Of a stretch of DNA of 64,000 nt, positions 43,833-52,433 are shown piece after piece. How positions within the stretch are numbered: position 1 is the stretch's first letter; every line of letters begins with the position of its first letter. Made by a program: the position numbers and the translations under genes. The DNA comes from Qipengyuania_B sp965214525 (GTDB lineage: Bacteria > Pseudomonadota > Alphaproteobacteria > Sphingomonadales > Sphingomonadaceae): the NCBI GenBank assembly GCA_965214525.1, contig OZ243959.1, positions 310,001 to 374,000 of the forward strand, given 5' to 3'. The notes below the pieces were generated by a model, which saw only the letters and a list, made by a program, of their open reading frames with translations, was not told the origin of the DNA and did no database searches.

Positions 43833-44768
43833 ATGAACATGGCGGACCAGACGATCGTGCGGGCGACACGCCCAAACTCGCTTAAAAAAGCGATATGGTT
43901 CGGCTTGGTGGCCTTCATCGCGGGCGCGGTGCTTGCCGGTATGCTGGCCTATCGGCTGTATCAGCAACGGGTCGCTAAGCTCCAGGAGCAGCCCGCCATT
44001 ACGCAAACGCAAGCATTTACGGCGTCGAACCCTCGGCCCAGCCCATCAATGACCGGGACGGTTTCACCGTCCGCGGCTGAAGCAAAGGTAGAGTCGGCGC
44101 AAGTCCTGCGAGTCGTCGAACAGCAAGGCGGTCTGGACCAGCGTCTTGCCGCTGCCGAACAGCGTATCGCCCGGCTCGATCTTCAAACGCAAGCCGCGGC
44201 CGGCAATGCAGCGCGTGCGGAAGGGCTGCTGATCGCCTTCGCCGCACGCCGCGCGATCGAACGCGGAGCGGAACTCGGGTTCCTGGCGGATCAGTTGCGG
44301 TTGCGCTTTGGCGATGCCCTCCCCAACGCGGTCGACACTGTGGTGACCTTCTCGCGCGCTCCTGTCACGATCGATCAGTTGATCGCCCGTCTGGAAGGAT
44401 TGGGTCCGGACCTGTCCCAAACCGAGAATACCATGTCCTTCGACAAAATCCGCAGCGAGCTATCCTCTTTGTTTGTCATCCGGCGCGAGACGACACCCAG
44501 CGCCAGACCCGCTCGTCGGCTGGAGCGGGCACGGCTCTTTCTGGAAAGCGGGAGAGTCGAGGCGGCTATTGCCGAAGTGCGCGGCCTTCCCGGCGCCGCC
44601 CGCGGGCGCGCCTGGATCGGCGACGCGCAGCGCCTAGCCACCGCACAGCGCGCGCTGGACCTCATCGAGACGTCCGCAGTGCTGGAACCGCGCCGCCTGC
44701 GCACCGGGCAGGGACAACGGATCGAACAGCCGAGCCCCGCCGTGGCTCCTACGAGTGGCGTGGACTAG
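43833..44768 (+). CDS. mitofilin/HemX-like inner-membrane protein
   Basis: 311 residues. One N-terminal transmembrane helix (KAIWFGLVAFIAGAVLAGMLA) is followed by a Ser/Pro-rich stretch and a coiled coil (LDQRLAAAEQRIARLDLQTQ). A C-terminal helical domain resembles the mitofilin signature region (RARLFLESGRVEAAIAEVRGL and RAWIGDAQRLATAQRALDLI). Alphaproteobacterial homologues of Mic60 typically lie in hem operons, as here, and shape inner-membrane folds. It begins one base after the hemD stop and ends four bases into the convergent ubiH-like gene. The assignment rests on layout and context. Confidence 0.8.
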   Translation: MNMADQTIVRATRPNSLKKAIWFGLVAFIAGAVLAGMLAYRLYQQRVAKLQEQPAITQTQAFTASNPRPSPSMTGTVSPSAAEAKVESAQVLRVVEQQGGLDQRLAAAEQRIARLDLQTQAAAGNAARAEGLLIAFAARRAIERGAELGFLADQLRLRFGDALPNAVDTVVTFSRAPVTIDQLIARLEGLGPDLSQTENTMSFDKIRSELSSLFVIRRETTPSARPARRLERARLFLESGRVEAAIAEVRGLPGAARGRAWIGDAQRLATAQRALDLIETSAVLEPRRLRTGQGQRIEQPSPAVAPTSGVD

Positions 44769-45979
44769 GCGCGCATCAATTCGGGGACATCGCCAGAGAT
44801 ACCGCGCGCTTCATCCATGAACCAGTTCTTCAGCGGCGCGATCCGTTGCACCCCGCCCATGCCAAGGCGGCGGATCGCCGAGGCAGTGCGGCCCGGTACG
44901 TTAAACAGCCGCGTCAATCCGTCGGTGGCAAGGGCAACGCTGAACGTATCGAGACCGCGCCAATCCTCGTAACGCTTGAGCAATTGGGTATCACCCGGAT
45001 CGAGGCCAAGACGCATTCCTTCGTCAAGAACTTCCACCAGGGCGCCGACATCGCGCAACCCCAGGTTGAGGCCCTGCCCGGCAATCGGGTGAATTGCGTG
45101 TCCTGCATCGCCGACCAGCGCGAGCCGTTCCGCGGTGATCTTCGCAGTATGGTGAAATCCAAGTGGATAGGAGGATCGGGGACCGACCGCGGTCAGCTTG
45201 CCAAGGATACCGTCCATTTGCGCTTCTGCCTCAGCGAGGAAAGCCCGGTCGCCGAGTTTGAGATAACCTGCGGCATCCCCCTCGCTCACTGTCCATACCA
45301 GCGCACTGCGATGACGGCCTTTCTCATCGTCGAGCAACGGGAGCAACGCGAACGGCCCGGCGGGATAGAAGATTTCCCAAGCCACCCCGTCTTGCGGCCT
45401 ATCGTGCGTCAACCCGGCGATAATGGCGCGGTGGTCGTACGCCCAGCGTGCGACCGGAATGCCGGCTTCCCGCCGCGTGGGGGAATCCCGTCCTTCCGCG
45501 CCGATCATCAGGCTGCCGGCAAGGCTGGTGCCGTCGGCCAGTGTAGCGGAAACTCCAAATAGGTCGCGCGTCCGTTCGACGATTTGTGCCTTGGAGTGCC
45601 AATGGATTGCAGGTTCCTCCTTCGCCGCCGCGAACAGGGTCTGGCGCAAGGTACGATTAGCGAACATCCGGCCCAAAGAACCCTCATGAGGTTCGGGTTG
45701 GAAGTCGATCCGCCCCGGCCGCATCTGGTCGGTAACCGCAATACTGGAGATCGGACAACCCAGCGGCTCCAGCGTATCGGCAAGACCGATATTGCGAAAC
45801 AGCCGCCAGCTGGCAGTCGAGATGGCGGTGGCGCGGCCGTCGAACCCCTCTGCCGTCAAATCCGCAGGATCGGCGCGATCGACGACATGACTCGTGATGC
45901 CTTTTCTTGCCGCCGTCAGCGCCAGCGTCATGCCGACAAGCCCGCCGCCAATAATCAGGAGATCGCGCTTGTCGTTCAT
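44765..45979 (-). CDS. UbiH/UbiF-family FAD-dependent monooxygenase
   Basis: 404 residues of the class A flavoprotein hydroxylases. FAD-binding GxGxxG is LLIIGGGLVGMTLALTAARKG; the NAD(P)/FAD motif is MIGAEGRDSPTRREAGI; the second FAD motif is LALVGDAGHAIHPIAGQGLN. The ubiquinone-hydroxylase subfamily signature DAGHAIHPIAGQGLNLGLRD is complete. It hydroxylates the ubiquinone ring; whether it acts at C5, C6 or both cannot be decided. The 55-bp divergent space to dsbD carries both promoters. It is cytoplasmic or membrane-peripheral. Confidence 0.92.
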   Translation of the reverse strand: MNDKRDLLIIGGGLVGMTLALTAARKGITSHVVDRADPADLTAEGFDGRATAISTASWRLFRNIGLADTLEPLGCPISSIAVTDQMRPGRIDFQPEPHEGSLGRMFANRTLRQTLFAAAKEEPAIHWHSKAQIVERTRDLFGVSATLADGTSLAGSLMIGAEGRDSPTRREAGIPVARWAYDHRAIIAGLTHDRPQDGVAWEIFYPAGPFALLPLLDDEKGRHRSALVWTVSEGDAAGYLKLGDRAFLAEAEAQMDGILGKLTAVGPRSSYPLGFHHTAKITAERLALVGDAGHAIHPIAGQGLNLGLRDVGALVEVLDEGMRLGLDPGDTQLLKRYEDWRGLDTFSVALATDGLTRLFNVPGRTASAIRRLGMGGVQRIAPLKNWFMDEARGISGDVPELMRA

Positions 45980-46034
45980 GGTTCGGGCCGGTCCATCATT
46001 GAGAGTTCAGTTGCGGCTATCTAAGGCTCGGCGC

Positions 46035-48107
46035 ATGACGGTGGCAAGCATGATGGATGGAATGACGCGCCTGCTTCGGCTGAGCGCGCTGATTTGTCTT
46101 GCTGTGATCGCTGTTCGGGCCGCTGCCCAAACGCAGCCGCAGGCCAATGATATCAGCGTCGCCTGGTTCGCCGAAGAAGTGCCCAAGCCGGGGGAAACGG
46201 TGATGACGGCGCTGCGGTTCACGCCCCGCTCGCCCGAATGGCATGGCTATTGGTCGAACCCCGGCGATGCGGGGCTGGGCATGCAGGTCGATTGGCGCTT
46301 ACCCGAAGGTTGGAGCGCTGGCGAACCATTGTACCCCGTTCCCCAGACATTGACCGTTGCCGGACTGATGAGCCATATTTACGAAGGCGAATACGCGGTG
46401 CTTGTCCCGCTGACGGTTGGGCGCGACGGACCCGTCCGGGCGTCCATCGCCTATCTCGCCTGCACCGATACGATCTGCGTTCCTCAGCAAGCGGAGGTGA
46501 TGTTGCAGATACCTTCGGCCAGGCACGATGGACGGTTCGACCAATGGCGCGCAGCCACCGCCCCTGTTCTTACCAGCCAGGGCAGGCTTGCGATTAACGG
46601 CGATCTTCTGCGGTTGGCGATCCCGCTGCCAGCGACGCAAACCCTCGGCGACCCGCATGTGTTCATCGGTAATGAGCAACTGGTCGAATCCGGCAGTCCG
46701 CAGCAATTCTTTCGCGAGGGCGATCTGCTTGTCGCCGAAGTGCCGTTGGCCGGGACTGCCGATGATCCCAGCCTCGTTACAGGCATACTTTCCTTCGACG
46801 ATGGCACACGCGACGGTGTCCGCTTCTCGGCCCGATGGGGGGATGTGCCGACAGGCCTGGCAGCGATGGCCGATAACGGGCTCACTCCTACGCAACTCCT
46901 GTTGCTGCTTGGCGGCGCTCTCTTGGGCGGCCTGCTGCTTAACGTCATGCCCTGCGTATTCCCCATCCTAAGCTTGAAAGCGCTGGCGCTGGTGCGGGCG
47001 GGCGTCAGCCAGCGCGAGGCGCGCCGCGATGGAATTGCCTATGCCGGAGGCGCGGTCATCACCTGTCTGATGCTGGGTGCGATCGTCCTGCTGCTGCGCG
47101 CCGGGGGCGAGCAGGTTGGCTGGGCGTTCCAATTGCAGGACCCGGCAATCGTCGTCGCGCTGTTCGTACTGGCGACGGTGATTGCAGCGAACTTCCTGGG
47201 CATGTTCGAGATACCCAGCCTGCCCCTTCGCAGTGGCGGCAAGCCGGGGGGAGCCTTCGCGACCGGAGCGCTGGCGGCCTTCGTCGCGACCCCGTGCACC
47301 GGGCCGTTCATGGCTGCGGCGCTCGGCGCGGCGCTGCTGCTGCCCGTGCTGCCCGCATTGGCAATGTTCGCGGCGCTGGGGTTCGGGCTCGCACTACCCT
47401 TCCTCCTGCTTGGCTTCGTGCCCGCTTTGCGGCAGCGGCTGCCCCGGCCCGGCGGGTGGATGACCACCTTCCGCCGCTGGATGGCATTGCCGATGGGGCT
47501 GACAGCGGCTGCGCTGTTGTGGTTGTTGTGGAGAGTGGGGGGGGGCTGGTTTGCTGCGTTCTCTGCCGCACTGGCCCTTGCCGTAATCATTGGTTTGGCC
47601 CATCTATGGGGGCGGCAGATCCTTACCGGCTTTCGGCCGCGCAGATGGGGCGCGGGGTTGGCGGCTTTGGTAGCTGTGAGTTTCTCAATCCTTTTAACGC
47701 AAGTTTTCAATCCTTCGTCCGATACCGCAACCGGCACGCTGCAAGCCGCCCCTTTTACCGAGGCCAAACTTGCCGATGCACGCTCGACCGGCGCGCCCGT
47801 ATTCGTTTACTTCAGTGCCGACTGGTGCCTGACCTGCAAGGTCAACGAACAGGTCGCGATTGAGCGGGAAGCAACCCGTGCTGCGTTCGAGAAAGCGAGC
47901 GTAGTCGCACTTCGCGGCGACTGGACGCGGCGTGACCCGGACATCACCCGCTTTCTGACCCAGCAGGGTGCAGCCGGCGTTCCGCTTTACCTCTGGTATG
48001 CGCCGGGGAGCGGCCCGCCGCAAACCTTGCCGCAAATCCTTACGGCCAACATGCTCATCGAGCGGGCGACGGCATCTGATGCTCGTCAAGCAGTTCGGGC
48101 GAATTGA
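46035..48107 (+). CDS. dsbD: DsbD-family thiol:disulfide interchange protein
   Basis: About 690 residues. A signal peptide (LLRLSALICLAVIAVRAAAQ) precedes a periplasmic N-terminal domain of the DsbC/DsbD-like type (PEWHGYWSNPGDAG; ACTDTICVP). About eight membrane helices follow, with the functional cysteines in LNVMPCVFPILSLKAL and FVATPCTGPFMAA. The C-terminal thioredoxin-like domain has FVYFSADWCLTCKVNEQ (CxxC). It carries electrons from cytoplasmic thioredoxin to periplasmic reductants. Several in-frame ATGs exist (46035, 46050, 46053, 46062); the first is used here. Its last 53 bases overlap the convergent gene. Confidence 0.92.
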   Translation: MTVASMMDGMTRLLRLSALICLAVIAVRAAAQTQPQANDISVAWFAEEVPKPGETVMTALRFTPRSPEWHGYWSNPGDAGLGMQVDWRLPEGWSAGEPLYPVPQTLTVAGLMSHIYEGEYAVLVPLTVGRDGPVRASIAYLACTDTICVPQQAEVMLQIPSARHDGRFDQWRAATAPVLTSQGRLAINGDLLRLAIPLPATQTLGDPHVFIGNEQLVESGSPQQFFREGDLLVAEVPLAGTADDPSLVTGILSFDDGTRDGVRFSARWGDVPTGLAAMADNGLTPTQLLLLLGGALLGGLLLNVMPCVFPILSLKALALVRAGVSQREARRDGIAYAGGAVITCLMLGAIVLLLRAGGEQVGWAFQLQDPAIVVALFVLATVIAANFLGMFEIPSLPLRSGGKPGGAFATGALAAFVATPCTGPFMAAALGAALLLPVLPALAMFAALGFGLALPFLLLGFVPALRQRLPRPGGWMTTFRRWMALPMGLTAAALLWLLWRVGGGWFAAFSAALALAVIIGLAHLWGRQILTGFRPRRWGAGLAALVAVSFSILLTQVFNPSSDTATGTLQAAPFTEAKLADARSTGAPVFVYFSADWCLTCKVNEQVAIEREATRAAFEKASVVALRGDWTRRDPDITRFLTQQGAAGVPLYLWYAPGSGPPQTLPQILTANMLIERATASDARQAVRAN

Positions 48108-48654
48108 ACCGCTCGCATCTTTGGATAAGTTCGCGCGGCAACGGGCTGGCATTGAGCTTCACCGTGCCGGTGCCCGGCAAGGTCGCTTCGACGGAGCGAC
48201 CGCCTGCCAGCACTTCGATCTTGGCGTTGTCGAGAGCGATATCGCCCTGCCAGACATAGGCGTTTCCGGCGCGCGTCGCATCCATCGGCCAGCGCGCGAT
48301 GTGACCGTTGCCGATCATCGCGATCAATGCTTCGCCCCCTTGCGGCGCACGGGCGAAACGCGTCAGCCGCAACTTCGAGGTGACCCCGTCCCGTTCGCAG
48401 GCAAGGGCGATGAACGGGGTTTGGCCCGGATTGCCGAAAATGAGGCGGTCTGCCTCCCGGCTTCGGGCCCAAACCGCATCCTGCGTGTCCGGCGAGGGGA
48501 TTAGCTCGACCGTTTCCGCACTTGTTTGCGGCGCGAAGCGCGCTGCCCGCTCGGCATAATGATCCGTCGCGGGCGGGCTGCAAGCAGCGACAAATTGCAA
48601 CCCTAAGGCGATCAATATCGGGCTAGCGTGACCTGCCCTGAATGGGCACTTCAT
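48055..48654 (-). CDS. hypothetical lipoprotein downstream of uvrB
   Basis: 199 residues. A short signal (ASPILIALGLQFVAACSPP) ends in a lipobox-like AAC, so it is probably a lipoprotein. The mature part reads TPFIALACERDGVTSKLRLT and HIARWPMDATRAGNAYVWQG, then IEVLAGGRSVEATLPGTGTV, a beta-rich fold without catalytic motif. It starts 27 bp after the uvrB stop in the same direction and may be co-transcribed. Its 3' end overlaps dsbD by 53 bases in antisense. I do not recognise a family; similar small lipoproteins occur in sphingomonads. Confidence 0.72.
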   Translation of the reverse strand: MKCPFRAGHASPILIALGLQFVAACSPPATDHYAERAARFAPQTSAETVELIPSPDTQDAVWARSREADRLIFGNPGQTPFIALACERDGVTSKLRLTRFARAPQGGEALIAMIGNGHIARWPMDATRAGNAYVWQGDIALDNAKIEVLAGGRSVEATLPGTGTVKLNASPLPRELIQRCERFNSPELLDEHQMPSPAR

Positions 48655-48680
48655 GGTTGAGCGGAACGCATCGCACCGCG

Positions 48681-50876
48681 TCACGGCTTCCCGCCCATCT
48701 TCTTGTACCGCGTCTTGCCGTATCGCATCTTGCGCGTGCCCGGCTTGCCCTCGTTCGAGCGCCCGACCAAAGGCGCCTTCTTCTGCGTATCTGGCAGGCC
48801 AAGCTCATCGTTCTCCAGGTGCCGGATCTCGTCGCGCAGGCGGCCAGCCTCTTCGAATTCGAGATTGGCGGCAGCATTGCGCATCCGCTTTTCCAGATCC
48901 TCGATATATCCGCGCAGATTATGGCCCACGAGGTTATTGCGTTCATCATCGCCGGTGTCGATCGTGACGCCATCCTGCGAAGCGGTATGCGCCACGATAT
49001 CGGCGATCTGCCGACGGATCGTGGTTGGGGTGATGCCATGCTCGGCATTGTATTCCCGCTGCTTTTCACGCCGCCGCTCGGTTTCGGCCATCGCGCGTTC
49101 CATGCTGCCCGTGACCCGGTCGGCATACAGGATCACCCGGCCATCAACATTACGTGCCGCCCGTCCGATGGTCTGGATAAGCGAGGTCTCGGAACGCAGG
49201 AAACCTTCCTTATCCGCATCCAGAATGGCGACCAGCCCGCATTCGGGAATGTCCAGCCCCTCGCGCAGCAAGTTGATGCCGATCAAAACGTCGTAGACAC
49301 CCAATCGCAGATCGCGGATCAGTTCGATCCGTTCCAGGGTTTCGACGTCGGAGTGCATGTAGCGGACCCTGACACCCGCTTCATGCATGAATTCCGTAAG
49401 ATCCTCGGCCATACGCTTGGTAAGCGTGGTGACAAGGGTTCGGTATCCCTTCTGCGCGGTCGCCTTGCACTCGACGATGCAATCCTGCACCTGATCCTCG
49501 ACCGGACGTATTTCAACGGGGGGATCGATAAGTCCTGTCGGGCGGATGACCTGTTCGGCGAAAACCCCGCCGGTCTGCTCGAGTTCCCAACCGCCCGGCG
49601 TAGCGGAGACCGCAATGGTTTGCGGGCGCATCGCGTCCCATTCGTTGAAGCGCAGCGGCCGGTTGTCGATGCAGGACGGCAGCCGGAAGCCATATTCGGC
49701 AAGCGTGATCTTGCGCCGGTGGTCGCCCCGCGCCATCGCACCGACCTGCGGCACCGTTTGATGGCTCTCATCGACGAACAGCAAGGCGTTTTCTGGCAGA
49801 TACTCGAACAGGGTGGGGGGCGGCTCTCCGGGCAGACGGCCGGTGAGAAAACGGCTGTAATTCTCGATCCCGTTGCACGAGCCGGTCGCGGCGATCATCT
49901 CAAGATCGAAATTGGTCCGCTGCTCCAGGCGTTGTGCTTCCAGCAGCCGGCCCTCCCCGTGCAGTTCCTTCAGCCGCTCCTCCAGCTCGAACTTGATGGC
50001 ATGGGTGGCCTGCTGCATCGTCGGGCCGGGCGTCACATAATGCGAGTTGGCATAGACCCGCACGGATTTTAGCGAACCGCCTTTCTTGCCTGTCAGCGGA
50101 TCGAATTCGCTGATGTCCTCGATATCGTCGCCGAAGAAGCTGATCCGCCAGGCGGTGTCCTCCAGATGCGAAGGAAACAGTTCGAGACTGTCGCCGCGCA
50201 CCCGGAAGTTGCCGCGGGCAAAGGCGACGTCATTGCGCTTGTATTGCAGGGCAACCAGCTTGCGAATGATCTCGCGCTGGTCGACGCACTGGCCCTCCTT
50301 CAGATCGAAGATCATCGCCGAATAGGTTTCGACCGACCCGATGCCGTAGAGGCAGGAAACGGATGCGACAATGATCACATCATCACGCTCCAGCAGGGCG
50401 CGAGTGGCCGAATGGCGCATCCGGTCGATCGCTTCGTTCACGCTCGATTCCTTTTCGATATAGGTGTCGGAGCGCGGCACGTAGGCTTCGGGCTGATAGT
50501 AATCGTAATAGCTGACGAAATACTCGACCGAATTATGGGGGAAGAAGCTCTTGAACTCGCCATACAATTGTGCGGCGAGAATCTTGTTCGGCGCCAGGAT
50601 CAGAGCCGGGCGCTGCAGCGCCTCGATCACCTTGGCCATGGTGAACGTCTTGCCCGACCCGGTAACGCCAAGCAGCACCTGCGTCTGTTCACCTTCGCGC
50701 GCCGCCTCAACGAGTTCGGCGATGGCGGTCGGCTGATCGCCGGAAGGGGAATATTCCGAAACGAGTTCGAAACGTTTGCCCGGCAGCGACTTTTCGGGCC
50801 GATCGGGCTTGTGCGGAACGAATTCTCCCGTGGTATCCGGCTCTGCAAGGCCGCGGCGTATGACGAGTTCACCCAT
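48681..50876 (-). CDS. uvrB: UvrABC excinuclease subunit B
   Basis: 731 residues, slightly longer than E. coli UvrB owing to an N-terminal extension and a basic C-terminal tail. Walker A is LLGVTGSGKTFTMAKVIEAL, the beta-hairpin region is SYYDYYQPEAYVPRSDTYIE, Walker B is LLFVDESHQTVPQ, and helicase motifs V/VI are LREGLDIPECGLVAILDAD and SLIQTIGRAARNVDG. The UVR domain LEKRMRNAAANLEFEEAGRL binds UvrC and UvrA. The protein ends in Lys/Gly-rich sequence (TRKMRYGKTRYKKMGGKP). It loads onto damaged DNA for nucleotide excision repair. ATG at 50876 is divergent from the DUF3617 gene. Confidence 0.97.
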   Translation of the reverse strand: MGELVIRRGLAEPDTTGEFVPHKPDRPEKSLPGKRFELVSEYSPSGDQPTAIAELVEAAREGEQTQVLLGVTGSGKTFTMAKVIEALQRPALILAPNKILAAQLYGEFKSFFPHNSVEYFVSYYDYYQPEAYVPRSDTYIEKESSVNEAIDRMRHSATRALLERDDVIIVASVSCLYGIGSVETYSAMIFDLKEGQCVDQREIIRKLVALQYKRNDVAFARGNFRVRGDSLELFPSHLEDTAWRISFFGDDIEDISEFDPLTGKKGGSLKSVRVYANSHYVTPGPTMQQATHAIKFELEERLKELHGEGRLLEAQRLEQRTNFDLEMIAATGSCNGIENYSRFLTGRLPGEPPPTLFEYLPENALLFVDESHQTVPQVGAMARGDHRRKITLAEYGFRLPSCIDNRPLRFNEWDAMRPQTIAVSATPGGWELEQTGGVFAEQVIRPTGLIDPPVEIRPVEDQVQDCIVECKATAQKGYRTLVTTLTKRMAEDLTEFMHEAGVRVRYMHSDVETLERIELIRDLRLGVYDVLIGINLLREGLDIPECGLVAILDADKEGFLRSETSLIQTIGRAARNVDGRVILYADRVTGSMERAMAETERRREKQREYNAEHGITPTTIRRQIADIVAHTASQDGVTIDTGDDERNNLVGHNLRGYIEDLEKRMRNAAANLEFEEAGRLRDEIRHLENDELGLPDTQKKAPLVGRSNEGKPGTRKMRYGKTRYKKMGGKP

Positions 50877-50978
50877 GCCCGGCCATATGGGCAGAAACGT
50901 TGCGTCACGCAACAAGTCGGCCAATGGTTGGCGGGGCGAGCGTGTGCTACTGTGCTTCTCGTCAACAAGGAGGTAAGG

Positions 50979-51533
50979 ATGAGCGTGATCCGATGGACGG
51001 CTCTAATGAGCCTGTACGTGCTTGGAGCGTGTGATAGTGGCGCAGGCGCCGACGCGACTTCCACCGTTGGCGAACGTTCCGATAACGCGATGTCTGACGC
51101 GCAGATTACCTCGGCGATGAACGACTTGGTGAAGCCGCAACCAGGACAATACCGCACCCAAGTCGAAGTGTTGGAAATTGCGATGCCGAACCTGCCGGAG
51201 TCGGCGCGCGATACTATGCAGCAATTGGCTCAGAAGACCCAGTTATCCTGCCTGACCCCGGCGCAGGCCGACAAGGGTTACGAAGAGATACTGAAACGGT
51301 CCCAGAGCGGCAATTGCGATTTCGAGCGCTTCTCCGCAACCGGCGGCAAGATCGATGCGCGCATGATCTGCAAATCAGAGCAGGGCGGCAGCATGGCCAT
51401 GACCATTACCGGTACCGGCTTGCCAACATCGTCCGACGTCATCATGACGATGACTTCGCAGATTCTTCAAGTTGGGGATCTGGCCATGAAGGTCCGCGTG
51501 CTAAGCGAGCGCATCGGCGATTGCCCGGCGTAA
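50979..51533 (+). CDS. DUF3617-type small lipoprotein
   Basis: 184 residues. A perfect AAGGAGG (50967-50973) lies six bases before the ATG at 50979. The signal peptide ends LYVLGACDSG, a lipobox. The mature part has the DUF3617 pattern: LVKPQPGQYRTQVEVLEIAM, QLSCLTPAQADKGYEEIL with a conserved Cys, GNCDFERFSATGGKIDARMIC and MAMTITGTGLPTSSDVIMTM, a periplasmic beta fold with paired cysteines. The family's function is unknown. It is divergent from uvrB with a 102-bp gap and precedes a hydrolase gene on the same strand. Confidence 0.85.
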   Translation: MSVIRWTALMSLYVLGACDSGAGADATSTVGERSDNAMSDAQITSAMNDLVKPQPGQYRTQVEVLEIAMPNLPESARDTMQQLAQKTQLSCLTPAQADKGYEEILKRSQSGNCDFERFSATGGKIDARMICKSEQGGSMAMTITGTGLPTSSDVIMTMTSQILQVGDLAMKVRVLSERIGDCPA

Positions 51534-51617
51534 CGATAATGGTCCGGCAACGGTTTCATGATGGTACTGTCCAATCCATTCGACTTAGCGACAGCTTAAG
51601 GAATATATGACTGACTG

Positions 51618-52376
51618 ATGGCAGGCAGAGCCCAAACTTTCCGGGCCGCGGGCGGCGAAATCATTCGCCGGGTCAACCTTGCTCGGCAGCCGTCGGACGA
51701 GGAAGCGCAAGGGCCTCCTTTGAAGCGGTTGGTCGCGGAACTGGCCTATCTTGGCGAACCGGTCCGCCGCGCATTCCGTACGATTACGGTAACCCCTGCA
51801 CGAACTCCGCAAACCGTCATGTTGCTGCCCGGGTTCGCGACGCATCCGGTGCGAATGAAGTACATGGCGAGCCATTTGGAGCGCGCAGGGCATACGGTCA
51901 AGCGCTGGGGCACCGGCTTTAACTGGGGGGCAACCCAGGACAGGCTGGCAGCGGTTGAGGCACGGTTGCACGATCTGCACGGGCGAACCGGCCAACCCGT
52001 CATCCTGGTCGGGTGGAGCCTTGGCGGTTTGTTCGCTCGCGAAGTCGCCAAGCTTCACCCGCAAGCGGTACGCAAGGTAATCACCATGGGCACCCCTTTT
52101 TCCGGCAATATGCGCTCCAACAATGCATGGCGCGCCTATCAGGCCATCGCCGGGTACAGCGTGGACGAACCGCCCATCGACACGGATATGGCGCAAAAGC
52201 CACCGGTGCCCACGATCGCGATGTGGAGCCCGCGCGACGGGGTCGTCAGCCCGCGCAGCGCTTGCGGACAACCCGGCGAGCGCGACCGGGCGATCGCCCT
52301 GCGCTGCTCCCATATGGGGTTCGTATTCTCCAGGGAGGCGATAGAACGCCTGCTGTGGGAACTCGACCCATCCTGA
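51618..52376 (+). CDS. alpha/beta hydrolase (lipase-like)
   Basis: 252 residues. The nucleophile elbow GWSLGG (VILVGWSLGGLFAREVAK) with Ser, the oxyanion strand TVMLLPGFATHPVRMKYMA, a TMGTPFSGNMRSN segment as in triacylglycerol-lipase-like/PGAP1 proteins, Asp in MWSPRDGVVSP, and the catalytic His in CSHMGFVFS are all visible. No signal peptide is evident, so the protein seems cytoplasmic despite the lipase-like fold. It ends 57 bp before the Anbu operon, with two hairpins in the space. The substrate is unknown. Confidence 0.86.
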   Translation: MAGRAQTFRAAGGEIIRRVNLARQPSDEEAQGPPLKRLVAELAYLGEPVRRAFRTITVTPARTPQTVMLLPGFATHPVRMKYMASHLERAGHTVKRWGTGFNWGATQDRLAAVEARLHDLHGRTGQPVILVGWSLGGLFAREVAKLHPQAVRKVITMGTPFSGNMRSNNAWRAYQAIAGYSVDEPPIDTDMAQKPPVPTIAMWSPRDGVVSPRSACGQPGERDRAIALRCSHMGFVFSREAIERLLWELDPS

Positions 52377-52392
52377 CACCTTTGTTAAGGTG
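52377..52392 (+). terminator. short hairpin directly after the hydrolase gene
   Basis: CACCTT-TGTT-AAGGTG forms a perfect six-base-pair stem with a four-base loop, starting at the base after the stop codon of the hydrolase gene. No T run follows, so termination would be weak at best. Confidence 0.35.
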
Positions 52393-52403
52393 CAAGGGGA
52401 AAC

Positions 52404-52421
52404 TTCGACGGGATCGTCGAA
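52404..52421 (+). terminator. hairpin between the hydrolase gene and the Anbu operon
   Basis: TTCGACG-GGAT-CGTCGAA is a perfect seven-base-pair stem with a four-base loop, followed by TTTG. It ends 12 bp before the GTG of the ATP-grasp gene, so it may be a terminator of the upstream gene or a 5'-UTR structure or operator that controls the Anbu operon. The sequence alone does not decide which. Confidence 0.4.
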
Positions 52422-52433
52422 TTTGATGACAGG